From positions 1-64,000 of the forward strand of contig NZ_JAGEOJ010000029.1 of NCBI RefSeq assembly GCF_017573505.1: DNA of 64,000 nucleotides. Reading direction: 5' to 3'. The notes under the pieces are model-generated. The model did not search any database. It saw nothing but the letters and a program-made list of their open reading frames with translations, and was not told the DNA's origin. The translations under genes and the position numbers were made by a program. Source of the stretch: Actinomadura barringtoniae. GTDB lineage: Bacteria; Actinomycetota; Actinomycetes; Streptosporangiales; Streptosporangiaceae. This document shows positions 1 to 8,909 of this stretch, in pieces. Position 1 is the stretch's first letter, and every line of letters begins with the position of its first letter.

Positions 1-221
1 ATTTCTGACACACCGCGACTACGGGCATGGAGAACCAGGCCCGAAGATCGTTGGTGGTTTCCCCTACCGGGCCGGCCGCCAGATAGGCGTCCGGCTTCCC
101 TGTGGGGCGAAGAGAACAGTATGCCCCCGCGGACCGAACGTCAAACCAGCGCGCGCTGAACGTTCGACGTGTCGCCGTCCATCCGACGGTCACACGACCG
201 CCGAGCCCGTCGAATCCCAGG

Positions 222-1376
222 TCAGGCGGCCGGATCCGGCACGGAATCCTTGGCGGATCTCCGTACGCCCATCAACAACGGCACCGCGAGAAAGGCCAAT
301 CCGCCCGTGAGCGGGGCCGCCACCGCGGTGCCACCCACTATGCCTGCCACCACGGCGACGGCCAAGGGCACCACCGGTTGCGCGACTCCCCAGGACGAGC
401 CCTGCATGGCGAACCAGCGAGGACGTTCTGCCTCCGGAGCCAGGTCGGCGACCAGCGCCTGCCAGCGTCCGAGCGCGGCGCTGTTGATCACGGCCCACCC
501 CAGATAGGCCAAGACCGCGACGACGACTCCCCCGCTCAACGCCATGAGGAGAGTGAGAGCTCCCAGCACTACGGCTCCCCCGGAGAGGACGAAGCCGTGG
601 GAACGCGGGTTCAGGACTCGCCGCGTCAGATGCGCTGCCACGGGGCCGATGAGTGCGGCGCTCGTAAGGGTCACCCCGGGAAGCCAGCCTGGTGCCCCAC
701 GCTGGAGAAGGATGAACGGCATGAACATCAGAACGGCCAGGTAGCCGAAGGCGAACGCCGTACAGGCCAGGGTCACCCGTACGAGCACCATAGGCGGACG
801 CCATCTCGCACCGCCATCGCCTCGCGCGCCCTGGGAGAACCCTCCCCCTTCAAGGAGCAGAACCGTGAGCACGCCGGCGGCGATGCAGCTCAGGGCGTCC
901 ACCGCCACGAGCCATCGGACGCCCAGTGGCAGGAGGACGGCGGCGATCAGGCCGCCGACGGCCCCGGAGGCCACCAAGGACGTGCCGAACAGGCGATACG
1001 CGTCCTGGCGGCTGTCCCCCGATGTGACCCTCGCCAGGAGTTCTTGGGTGGCCGGTTCGTAGAGCTCGAACGCCAGCCCGACCAGTGCGCTCGCCGCCAC
1101 CAGCTGGGTCGCGCCATGAGCCGCCGCCAGCAAAGCCATTGCTGTTCCGGTCGAGAACAGTCCCAGAGCCACAACAGTGCGCGGGGCGAACCGATCGAGG
1201 AGCAGGCCGCCGATCCATCGCGAGATCAGCGCGGCGATCCCGAAGCTGATCAAGACCGCCGGTGCGAGCTTCGGCCCGGCGAGCACGGCCAGGAACGCGA
1301 GCGCGTACGCGCCCATCTGATTGATCACGCGGATCCACAACAGGGCGCGCGCCTGCCCGGGCAACGTACCGAACAT
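222..1376 (-). CDS. MFS family exporter (12 TM)
   Basis: A 384-residue integral membrane protein with about twelve hydrophobic segments and a major-facilitator motif-A-like loop (GGLLLDRFAPRTV) between TM2 and TM3. It probably exports a small molecule by proton antiport, but the substrate cannot be read from sequence. I start it at the ATG giving MFGTLPGQ, because a GGGAGGG ribosome site lies just upstream; the longer frame adds an Arg-rich stretch without such a site. It stands alone, about 100 bp downstream of the leftward carboxymuconolactone-decarboxylase-fold pair and read in the same direction. The family call is firm; the role is open. Confidence 0.85.
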   Translation of the reverse strand: MFGTLPGQARALLWIRVINQMGAYALAFLAVLAGPKLAPAVLISFGIAALISRWIGGLLLDRFAPRTVVALGLFSTGTAMALLAAAHGATQLVAASALVGLAFELYEPATQELLARVTSGDSRQDAYRLFGTSLVASGAVGGLIAAVLLPLGVRWLVAVDALSCIAAGVLTVLLLEGGGFSQGARGDGGARWRPPMVLVRVTLACTAFAFGYLAVLMFMPFILLQRGAPGWLPGVTLTSAALIGPVAAHLTRRVLNPRSHGFVLSGGAVVLGALTLLMALSGGVVVAVLAYLGWAVINSAALGRWQALVADLAPEAERPRWFAMQGSSWGVAQPVVPLAVAVVAGIVGGTAVAAPLTGGLAFLAVPLLMGVRRSAKDSVPDPAA

Positions 1377-1484
1377 TTCCAGCCCTCCCCGTCGCGGTGT
1401 CGCGCGACAGTACCTGAGGGGAATCACTGCTCTGACCTGCCCAAAGCAAGCATGGGCAGAGGGAGCAGCCGGGCCGGGACCGGG

Positions 1485-2066
1485 CTACTTGTAGCCGCGC
1501 TTGAGCAGGTACTTGGCCCCTGCCTCAAAACCCTCGGGGCTGAGGACTTCGAAGCCGAACGCGTCGGCCAGGCGGTCGGTGATGTTGAAGGCGGCGCAGA
1601 CGGCCAGGGCGTCCCGGACCTGGTCGGGTGTGGCGCCGGCGGCCAGGACTTCCCGCATGTCCTCGGCGCCGACCTCCCCCTCCAGGGTCAGCTTGCCCAG
1701 CATCCGCAGCGTCGCGCGGAGAGGCTCTTCGATCGGGGCGGAGTCCAGGTCGGTCAGCACGGCGGCCACGCGTGGCCGGTCGTCGTAGGCCTGGCTTGCG
1801 GTCGCGGTGTGCGCGCCGATGCAGAACGCGGACTCGTTGACCTTGGAGACGTACGCGGCCATCAACTCGCGGTCGCCGACCGACCAGGCCGACGGCCCGC
1901 GCATCGCCTCGTGGGTGAAGGCCTTGGCCCGGGCGCCGTAGAAGTCGGGCCGGTAGAAGACCAGCTTGGCGGCGTCCGGGACGGACTGCCTGGAGAACAG
2001 CTTGATCGTCGAGAACAGCAGCTTGGTGCCGGGGCGGTAGCCGCTGTTGAGGATCTCAAGACGCAT
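1485..2066 (-). CDS. Carboxymuconolactone decarboxylase / AhpD-fold protein
   Basis: 193 residues. The helical segment NESAFCIGAHTA resembles the AhpD/CMD signature (ExxCxxC...H), but only one of the two redox cysteines is present, so a classical CxxC peroxidase mechanism is unlikely. The C-terminal half repeats the same helical pattern (DQVRDALAVCAAFNITDRL). The family is linked to peroxide reduction or decarboxylation. Its start lies 11 nt inside the end of the upstream gene, so the two are almost certainly translated together and may form a heteromer. Family call good, reaction unknown. Confidence 0.8.
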   Translation of the reverse strand: MRLEILNSGYRPGTKLLFSTIKLFSRQSVPDAAKLVFYRPDFYGARAKAFTHEAMRGPSAWSVGDRELMAAYVSKVNESAFCIGAHTATASQAYDDRPRVAAVLTDLDSAPIEEPLRATLRMLGKLTLEGEVGAEDMREVLAAGATPDQVRDALAVCAAFNITDRLADAFGFEVLSPEGFEAGAKYLLKRGYK

Positions 2067-2400
2067 CGTCCGGGCTCCCCTCGCCGCCGGTCGCTTCGGC
2101 CAGGGCGGCCAAGGCCGTCAGCCCCGACTCGTACAGACGATCGGAGTGGCCGACCGCGGCGCAGATCACCAGCTCGAAGATCTCGTCCTCGGACAGGCCC
2201 GACGCCATCACGGTGGCCAGGTCCGCGTCGGTGACTTCGGAGGGCGCGTCGACGACCTTGGCGACGAGCGCGTCCATCGGCGGCGAAAGGCCCTCGTTGC
2301 GGAAGGCGCGCGCACGCTCTTCAGCCGATGCCCGGCCCTCGCCGTTCAGTACGCGATCCACCAGCGCTCGGTGCGCTGCTCGTTTTCTGTCCTCTGTCAC
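2056..2400 (-). CDS. Small CMD/AhpD-like partner protein
   Basis: 114 residues, GTG start behind a GAGGAGG ribosome site. The last 50 residues (DEIFELVICAAVGHSDRLYESGL) match the second helical repeat of carboxymuconolactone-decarboxylase-like proteins, with a single Cys and no CxxC. The N-terminal half is charged and helical. It overlaps the following 193-residue CMD-fold gene by 11 nt, suggesting translational coupling and a complex. It may be a non-catalytic subunit; the substrate is unknown. Confidence 0.7.
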   Translation of the reverse strand: MTEDRKRAAHRALVDRVLNGEGRASAEERARAFRNEGLSPPMDALVAKVVDAPSEVTDADLATVMASGLSEDEIFELVICAAVGHSDRLYESGLTALAALAEATGGEGSPDDAS

Positions 2401-2418
2401 GGCGACCTCCTCTGCCCC

Positions 2419-3978
2419 TCATGTATAAGACGATCGGGCTGCCTCTGACCGTGACATGCGCCATTTGGCGGGGCGTTCCACCCAGGTCAGGGCGGCGGCG
2501 AGCAGCGAGAGCGGCACGACCGGGAGCAGGTAGCGGTAGTCGAAGTCGGCCACGACCGGCGGGCCGACGAGCAGGGCCAGCGCGGCCAGCCAGGGCAGGG
2601 TGACCGTGCCCCGCCGGCGGCGGATCACACCGACCAGGCCGATGAGCAGGGCCACGGCGATGAAGATCCCGGGCCACACCGCCACGCGCTGGTAGGTCCT
2701 GATCCAGCTCGCGAACGGCTCGACCCGGTGGGGCGATGCGGAGCCGGGTGCGTAGGCGCCGGCGTTCGCCCGGGCCTCCGCGGGGATCTTCATCTTGCCT
2801 GGGAAGTGATAGCTCCGCACTGTTCCGCGCGTGGGGTACGTACCGCGATGCCAGGTGAAGCCGCGCACCACGTCCTCGGCGACGACCCGTACGTAGTCGC
2901 CGGGCTGGGCCTTGATGGCGGCCTTGGCGAAGTCCCCGGCCAGCTCGTTCGCGCGGGCGCCGCCGATGCCGCCGCCGATGTGGCGGAACGGTGAGTCCTT
3001 GCTCCACAGCACGTAGAAGCCCGGCGCGACGCCCGGCCGGTGCGCGGCATCGTCACGGCAGAGCCGTTGGAGGCGAGCCGGCGGCTTGATGATGCGGCAG
3101 TCGGCGAACGCGGCGGTCCGGTTGTAGAGGAAGATCCCGTTCGAGCCGGTGAGCGCGAACTGACCGCGCGCCGAGTGGTACCAGCCCGCGTACGCCGCCA
3201 ACGCGAGCGCGAGCGCGGCCAGGGTCGAGGCGACGAGCCGGAGCCCTGCGCGGCGTACCAGGAACCAGGCCACCAGGATGGCGGCGACGGCGAGGCCCAG
3301 AGTTCGGGTGATGCTCGCGGCACCCAGAATCAGGCCGAGCGGAATCCCCGCCCACCAGGGAAGGGACGCGAAGCAGAGCGGGACGGTGACGGCGGCGACG
3401 ATCAGGAAGACGAACAGGGTGTCCGACATCAGCAGCTGTTCGAGCGCGAGTTGATGGACGTCCAGCAGGCAGGGCGCGGCGGCGAGGGTGGCCACGAGCC
3501 CGGTCGCGAAGCCGGGCGCAGGCCCGGGCGTGCGGCCGGGCGCGGACCCAGGCGTGGGGCCGGGCGTGGGGCCGGGCGTGGGGCCGGGCGCGGACCCGGG
3601 CGTGCGCGCGGACTCGGATCCCGTCTTCTCGGCTCGGCGGCGGCTGACCCTCCAGATCGCCGCGTACACCAGTGCGCCGGTCAGCAACCCGAGCGCGTGC
3701 TGCACCGCGACGACGACGGTGAAGCTGTGGAACGGCTTGAGCAGCCACAGCAGGAGCGAGTAGCCGGCCGGGCGCAGCGGTGACGGCGCCGGTACGAGGC
3801 CACGGGTCAGGTAGCCGTTGGAGTCGCCGAACCAGAAGACCGACGGATAGCCCAGCGTCGCCACCACCCGCAGGGCGATCGCTGCGAGAAGCAGGATGAG
3901 GAACGGCAGATGCGCGCGAAGGTGCCGTCTGGAGACTGCCGCGTCGGGGATCCGGGCCCGGCTCGCGATAGCGGTCAC
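2419..3978 (-). CDS. Polytopic membrane glycosyltransferase (GT39/PMT-like)
   Basis: 519 residues, about ten TM segments. An early extracellular motif WFGDSNGYL after TM1 and RPAGYSLLL resemble the acidic motif and loop of lipid-linked-sugar glycosyltransferases of the ArnT/PMT class. I choose the GTG start that overlaps the upstream stop as GTGA, with AGGGAGAAA before it; a longer frame would run far into the previous gene. Near residues 120-160 there is a low-complexity loop of GPTPG repeats encoded by a 12-bp tandem repeat. It is the last gene of the leftward wall-polymer operon and probably adds sugars on the outer face of the membrane. Donor and acceptor are unknown. Confidence 0.75.
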   Translation of the reverse strand: MTAIASRARIPDAAVSRRHLRAHLPFLILLLAAIALRVVATLGYPSVFWFGDSNGYLTRGLVPAPSPLRPAGYSLLLWLLKPFHSFTVVVAVQHALGLLTGALVYAAIWRVSRRRAEKTGSESARTPGSAPGPTPGPTPGPTPGSAPGRTPGPAPGFATGLVATLAAAPCLLDVHQLALEQLLMSDTLFVFLIVAAVTVPLCFASLPWWAGIPLGLILGAASITRTLGLAVAAILVAWFLVRRAGLRLVASTLAALALALAAYAGWYHSARGQFALTGSNGIFLYNRTAAFADCRIIKPPARLQRLCRDDAAHRPGVAPGFYVLWSKDSPFRHIGGGIGGARANELAGDFAKAAIKAQPGDYVRVVAEDVVRGFTWHRGTYPTRGTVRSYHFPGKMKIPAEARANAGAYAPGSASPHRVEPFASWIRTYQRVAVWPGIFIAVALLIGLVGVIRRRRGTVTLPWLAALALLVGPPVVADFDYRYLLPVVPLSLLAAALTWVERPAKWRMSRSEAARSSYT

Positions 3979-5477
3979 GGTTTCTCCCTGACGTGGAGCG
4001 CGAGCCGCATGTTCTTGGCGTGCCGGCGTTCCACGACGCGCGTGATGCCGGCCTTGTCGAGGAGCGCGATGCGGGCGCGGGCGCGTTCGCGGACCTTGCG
4101 GTCGCCGTTCAGGCGTTCCACGACCCACACGCGGTCGGCGGTGCGCAGGCGCCGCAGCAGCTCGCGGGTTCCGACCTCACGGCCGGTCAGGGTCCCGGTC
4201 GCCGCTCCGGTCTTGGCCTGGGCGACGTCGATCATCGGGCCGAAGACCTTCGGGTAGGCCGAGGCGAGCAGCCGGGTGTTGGCGGGAGCCACCAGGTAGC
4301 GATCGCCGGGGCGGCCTTCCCGGCTGAGCGCGCGGACGATCGGGGTGACGTCGTGCCACTTGCTGTCGGGGCGCCGCAACTCGGCCTGGGCCGGAACGGT
4401 CAGGGCCAGCAGCGCACACCCGACGACGATCATGAGCGGCCGCGGGCCGGACGTCAGGCCCGCCGCGACGAGCAACGCGACCGCCGGGATGCAGAAGAGC
4501 AGGTAACGAGGCACGAAGAGCGGCTGGAGCTGGGACAGCGCAAGCAGTGCCACCAGCGGCACGAACGCCCATGGCAGCACGACCATCAGCATCGTCGTCA
4601 TGCGCCGCACGGCGATTGCGATGGCAATGGCGACCGCGATCAGCAGGACGACCAGGAGCGTTGCGGCCGGTCCCCCGGCGACGCCCAGCACCGAGATCCA
4701 GAGGTGCGCGGCGTCGGGCGGGCGGATCCATTCGACGGCCCCGCTTTCGGACCTGGCGACCTTCGCCAGCGGCGCGAGCGCCGGCACCGCCGCGACGACG
4801 CACGCCGCCCAGGCCAGCGCCCGGCGCCAGGACAGCCGCCGCGCGGCCAGGCACGCCAGCACGGTGACCACGTGCGCGCTCACCAGCAGGAGCGCGAAGA
4901 GGTGCATCGCCCCCAGCAGCACGAGGAGTGCGGTGTAGGAGGCGAACGCGATCGGGCGTCCGCCGCGCAGGGCGAGCGTGAACGCGAGGCAGGCGAGCAC
5001 CGCGATGGCCGTCACCAGGGCGTACGAACGGGCCTCCAGCGCGTACTGGCTCGCCACCGGTGTCAGCGCGTAGACGACGCCCGCGAGCAGGCCCGCCACG
5101 GGCGTCATGAGGACGCGGCCGAGGATGCCGAGCGCTGCGGCGGCGATCGCGGTGGCCAGGACGGACGGCGCTCGTACGACGGCGGCCGAGATGCCGAGAT
5201 GCTCCACCAGCGGATGCATCAGCAGGTAGTAGAGGCCGTGCACGGCGTCGACGTGGCCGAGCAGGCGCATGATCTGCGGTACGGATCGTCCGGCGACGTC
5301 GACGGTGACCAGCTCGTCGCTCCACAGCGACGGGCGGCCGGTCGCCCACGCCCCGCAGATCAGGGCGACGATGAACGGGATGCCCGCCACCGCCGCCGCG
5401 CGCGGGCGCCGATTGACGAGGTCGGGCTCGACCCGTTCCGGCGCGGGCGCGTCGCGTAGTGGAAGGCCGGTGCTCAC
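3975..5477 (-). CDS. GT39/PMT_2-like membrane glycosyltransferase
   Basis: 500 residues with roughly eleven TM segments. The first periplasmic loop holds RPSLWSDELVTVDVAG, the Asp-Glu signature position of PMT_2/ArnT-type enzymes that use polyprenyl-phosphate sugars. The C-terminal 130 residues form a soluble extracellular domain (WHDVTPIVRALSREGRPGDR). Start ATG overlaps the preceding stop as ATGA, and its own stop overlaps the next GTG, so it is translationally coupled on both sides. It likely glycosylates a teichoic-acid-like polymer or wall component. Confidence 0.8.
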   Translation of the reverse strand: MSTGLPLRDAPAPERVEPDLVNRRPRAAAVAGIPFIVALICGAWATGRPSLWSDELVTVDVAGRSVPQIMRLLGHVDAVHGLYYLLMHPLVEHLGISAAVVRAPSVLATAIAAAALGILGRVLMTPVAGLLAGVVYALTPVASQYALEARSYALVTAIAVLACLAFTLALRGGRPIAFASYTALLVLLGAMHLFALLLVSAHVVTVLACLAARRLSWRRALAWAACVVAAVPALAPLAKVARSESGAVEWIRPPDAAHLWISVLGVAGGPAATLLVVLLIAVAIAIAIAVRRMTTMLMVVLPWAFVPLVALLALSQLQPLFVPRYLLFCIPAVALLVAAGLTSGPRPLMIVVGCALLALTVPAQAELRRPDSKWHDVTPIVRALSREGRPGDRYLVAPANTRLLASAYPKVFGPMIDVAQAKTGAATGTLTGREVGTRELLRRLRTADRVWVVERLNGDRKVRERARARIALLDKAGITRVVERRHAKNMRLALHVREKP

Positions 5478-7063
5478 TGTGCTCCGGTGGCGCCGTGAGC
5501 TCGGTTGGCGCCGTTGGCTCCGTCGGCGCCGTTGCGGGTGAGGAGATCGGCGACCGTCTCGGCCGCGGCGCCTTCCTCGAAAGAGGCGAAACGCAGCCTG
5601 AACGATCGCCGCGCCGCCCGGTACAGCTCCCCGAACGTCTCGTGCGCGAGGATCGCCTCGGCCAGTTCGTCCGGGCGGTTCGTCACCGGGCCCGGTCCGT
5701 CACGTTCCGGGTCGAGGTAACCGCCGGTCCGACGCAGGCGTTCGGTGGCGGCGGGCGGCACGTGGAAGATCATCGGCCGGTCCAGCAGCACGAAGTCGAA
5801 CATCACCGGGGCGTGGTCGGTGATGAGCACATCCGCCAGCAGCAGGAGCGCGGGCAGGTCCTCGATGGCCGAAGCATCGAAGACCGGGTGTCCGAGGGCG
5901 CCGATGGCCTCGATGGCTTTGCCGGGTGAGCGGTAGACGAGGGCGTGGTCCGGCCCGAGTTCTTCGGCCAGCACTGCCAGGTCGAGGTCCACCCCCACCG
6001 GCTCGGCGGGCGCGTACAGAACGATGGTCTCGACATCGTCGGGGATGTCCAGGGCGTCCCGGACGCGGTTCATGCGGTCGTCGCCGGTCCCGTTGAGCAG
6101 GACGTCGTTGCGGGGCTGGCCGATCCGCAGCACCTCGGCGTCCACGCACAGCGCGTCCTTGACGACGCGTTCCTCGTGCTCCGAGCCGACGATGACCGCG
6201 TCGAACCGGGCCATGCGCTGGCGCAGCCGCTTCGCCGCCGCCCGCGTGGACATCTTCATCGCGGGCGCGTCCAGGCCGGCGAACTCGACGGGCGCGCCCA
6301 GGCCGGTCTGGATGTAGGTGGTTCCGGCGCGCTTGGCGATGTGCGCGGGGATCTCCTGGTCGGCGACCCAGAACTCCGCGCGTGCCAGCGTCCAGTAGTA
6401 CGCCCAGGACGAGCGCCGCACGCGGGCAGCACGCCCAGGGCATCCGGTCGCATCGCCGCCATGGGCCCAGGCCGCGCGATGCGGACGGCCCAATGCGAGC
6501 AACTGCTCGTGGACGGCGCGCAGGCCACTCCCCTCACCGGTGATCGAGCTGTCGAAGACGACGAGCCCCTTCTGGATCGGCAGGCGGCGGAAGACCGTGT
6601 CGTACGCGCGGCGCTTGAGCTTCGTGCTCATCAGAACGCGCGGCGCCTTCCGCAGGCGCGCCTTCAGCCCGCCCAGCGCGGACGGCCGATCCGGATGAAC
6701 GACGCGATGCGGCAGCTCCACGACGCGGGTCGCCGCCGCCCGTACCGCCGCGGCCGTCTCGGCGCAGGTCGGCCAGACGCCGGTCTCGCTGAGGAACGCT
6801 CGGCTGTAGAGCCGCGCCGCAGAGTCGTTGCCCAGAACGATCTGTGCGTCGCCGCGTTCGGCCTCGTTCAGCATCGTCATGCAGGCATGCCGGTCGAGAC
6901 GGCGGCCCGCCTCGACGAACAGCACGTACGCGCCGGACGCCTCGGACGCCTTGCTCGCGTCCATCACGACCTCGACGTTCCGCAGCGTCTGGGCCCGCAG
7001 GGAGCCTGCGGTCCGCTTGGCCTTGTCGCCGCCGATCAGGACGGCCGAGACCGCGGTGCTCAT
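5474..7063 (-). CDS. CDP-glycerol glycerophosphotransferase (TagB/TagF-like)
   Basis: 529 residues. Residues about 180-520 form the GT-B-like glycerophosphotransferase domain, including YIQTGLGAPVEF near the usual HGT position, VLYAPAEPVG, and VLITDHAPVMFDFVLLDRPM, equivalent to the DYSS..D.. loop. The first ~110 residues look like a shrunken GT2 domain: SLRAQTLRNVEVVM and GAYVLFVEAGRRLD correspond to the strands of a GT2 fold, but the VDDGS and DxD motifs are gone. The usual catalytic HGT is altered (QTGLG), so activity is uncertain. It would build a poly(glycerol/polyol phosphate) chain. It shares one A with the Stealth gene (TGATG) and overlaps the next gene as ATGA. Confidence 0.82.
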   Translation of the reverse strand: MSTAVSAVLIGGDKAKRTAGSLRAQTLRNVEVVMDASKASEASGAYVLFVEAGRRLDRHACMTMLNEAERGDAQIVLGNDSAARLYSRAFLSETGVWPTCAETAAAVRAAATRVVELPHRVVHPDRPSALGGLKARLRKAPRVLMSTKLKRRAYDTVFRRLPIQKGLVVFDSSITGEGSGLRAVHEQLLALGRPHRAAWAHGGDATGCPGRAARVRRSSWAYYWTLARAEFWVADQEIPAHIAKRAGTTYIQTGLGAPVEFAGLDAPAMKMSTRAAAKRLRQRMARFDAVIVGSEHEERVVKDALCVDAEVLRIGQPRNDVLLNGTGDDRMNRVRDALDIPDDVETIVLYAPAEPVGVDLDLAVLAEELGPDHALVYRSPGKAIEAIGALGHPVFDASAIEDLPALLLLADVLITDHAPVMFDFVLLDRPMIFHVPPAATERLRRTGGYLDPERDGPGPVTNRPDELAEAILAHETFGELYRAARRSFRLRFASFEEGAAAETVADLLTRNGADGANGANRAHGATGAQ

Positions 7064-8694
7064 CAGGTCGCGCTCCTCACGGTGCCGATCAACTCGGCGC
7101 CCGCCTCGCCCGCCTCGCCCGCCTCGTCCGTGTCGCCCGCATCGCTCGTCTCGAACGGGCCCGGTATGGGCAGGTAGGCCTCCATGAACGCCATGGCGAC
7201 CCGGTACTTGTCGGCTTCGCTCAGATCGCCGGAGGCCATGTCGTTCAGGCAGAAGCAGTCGCGGTCGCGCTTGGCCAGGAGCCGGTCGAGCGTGGCCTGT
7301 CCGCTGCTGTGGCTGAGCGGCACGGTGTCCACCGCCACCTCGGCGGGAACTGCGCGCGCCGTGCTGAACGCGTAGTAGTGGTAGAGCGAAGAGACCAGCG
7401 CGACGTCGTTCACCGAACGAATCCGGCTGTGGGCCGTGCGCTCGATCTCGTCGGCGAACCGTTCCTCCATTTCGGCGAGAACGCTGCGCCGCAGGGCGTA
7501 CGGGGCGTGCTTGAGCGCGCTGGCCGTGGATCGCCCGAATTCGCGCTCGATCAGAGCGCGGTTGTTCTTTCCGGCGGCGATCCAGGTCGGGTCTCGGTCG
7601 GTGCGTGGCCCGGGCGGGATCGCGGTGGGCGACGGGAAGAACTGCGAGATGCCGTTGGCGTGGAAGAACGCGTCGGGACGGACCGGACGGCCGAGAAAGA
7701 AGTCGTCGTTGAAATAGAGGAAATGCTCGGCCAGTCCGTCGATGTGGTGCAGCTGCGTCTCGATCGCGTGCGAGTTGAACGTGGGCAGGGCGGTCGCGGC
7801 CTGGTCAGTGAAGATGTCGCGGTGGTCCACGACGGTCACACCCGGCGCGTCTCGCAGCCATTCCGGCCGCTGCCCGTCGGTGACGATCCAGACGTGCCGG
7901 ATCCAGGGCGCGAACATGGCCAGCGAGCGGAGCGAGTAGCGCAGCTCGTCGCGGCTGGCGTACCTGCTGTCCCCACCGTCGGCCCGCGACGGCGTCAGCC
8001 CGAGCGCGGTCAGGGTCTGGTCGCGGCGCGCGCGCCAGGCGGGGTCGCCGCCGTCGACCCATGTGTAGACGGCGTCGATCGGGAACGCGAGGTCGTCCAC
8101 GAGGGGCTTGGTGAAGGCGGCGAGCGACGGATGCGCGCGGTCGCCGATCACGAGCTCCGCCGGTTCGAGTGCGTTCGCGGGAACGGTGTCGCCGATCAGG
8201 GTGGGCCGCGGCGCGACCAGGCTCCCTGAGGGGCTCTCGTCCCAGAACTCCAGGTCACAGGCGCAGTCGGCGCTCAGCTTCAGGGTCTTCGAGCCGCTCA
8301 CCAGCGGGCGGTAGATCCGCAGCACGTCCGCCGCGAGGCTGAGGGCTGCGGAGCGCAGAGGTTGCGCGACTCCCTTGATCCCCGGGCGGACCGGTACGAC
8401 CCGAAAGTCCTCACATATCGGAGATTCGGCAAAGGCGGCCAGAGTTTCGGTCTTATCCGTCTTTCGGACCGCGATCCGATGCCGGACACCGCGGTCGCGA
8501 ATTACCCAGAACGGAATTCCACGGCTTTGCAGCACTTCCGCGACGAATTCCAAATTCTCCCGTGCCGCATCATGCGGGCCGAGATCGTTCCGTACGCGCG
8601 CGGGCGGCAGCACCGGACGGGCCTTGCCCGCCGTGCGCCCGCCCACTTTGGCCAGCCAACGCCGCACGCCCGCCTCCACCAGTCCGCCCCGCAC
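7063..8694 (-). CDS. Stealth-family sugar-phosphate transferase
   Basis: 543 residues with the Stealth conserved regions in order: CR1 IDAVYTWVDGGDP, CR2 SRYASRDELRYSLRSL plus IRHVWIVTDGQRPEWL, CR3 HFLYFNDDFFLGRPV, and a C-terminal CR4 (VNDVALVSSLYHYYAF). Members transfer hexose-1-phosphate to sugars, building phosphodiester-linked capsule or wall polymers (known for the family). About 190 residues precede CR1. GTG start. First gene of the leftward four-gene operon, divergent from the GT4 gene across a 215-bp, comparatively AT-rich promoter region. Confidence 0.9.
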   Translation of the reverse strand: MRGGLVEAGVRRWLAKVGGRTAGKARPVLPPARVRNDLGPHDAARENLEFVAEVLQSRGIPFWVIRDRGVRHRIAVRKTDKTETLAAFAESPICEDFRVVPVRPGIKGVAQPLRSAALSLAADVLRIYRPLVSGSKTLKLSADCACDLEFWDESPSGSLVAPRPTLIGDTVPANALEPAELVIGDRAHPSLAAFTKPLVDDLAFPIDAVYTWVDGGDPAWRARRDQTLTALGLTPSRADGGDSRYASRDELRYSLRSLAMFAPWIRHVWIVTDGQRPEWLRDAPGVTVVDHRDIFTDQAATALPTFNSHAIETQLHHIDGLAEHFLYFNDDFFLGRPVRPDAFFHANGISQFFPSPTAIPPGPRTDRDPTWIAAGKNNRALIEREFGRSTASALKHAPYALRRSVLAEMEERFADEIERTAHSRIRSVNDVALVSSLYHYYAFSTARAVPAEVAVDTVPLSHSSGQATLDRLLAKRDRDCFCLNDMASGDLSEADKYRVAMAFMEAYLPIPGPFETSDAGDTDEAGEAGEAGAELIGTVRSAT

Positions 8695-8909
8695 CTCGAT
8701 CCCGACAGATCTCTTTCATGAGCGTGCGAAGGATGATCGAAACCCGCGATGGCCACACTTTTACGTGCGGCGCGCAGGCCTCACTAGTCAATGGCCCGCA
8801 AATTAATCGTCCCCTTTTCTCGTGCATGTTGATCAGCTCCCGGTTACGGGCAACAACGACTACATCCGAGCGGGGACGGACGTGCGCGACAGGTGCGACG
8901 GAGGACGAG
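8695..8909. promoter_or_regulatory. Divergent promoter region of the glycopolymer locus
   Basis: This 215-bp stretch separates two divergent transcription units and is clearly less GC-rich than its surroundings (for example AAATTAATCG and CACTTTTACG). It must hold the promoters for the leftward Stealth operon and the rightward GT4 and GT2/TagF genes. I could not fix a convincing -35/-10 pair or an operator by eye. Confidence 0.5.

Noticed and set aside
1..221. Possible gene end at the left window edge
   Set aside because: No frame gives a convincing protein sequence; I see nothing nameable in this stretch.
102..2234. Long plus-strand open frame (710 residues) opposite the MFS and CMD genes
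   Set aside because: Arg/Gln/Pro-rich antisense frame typical of high-GC DNA; the minus-strand genes show real families and ribosome sites.
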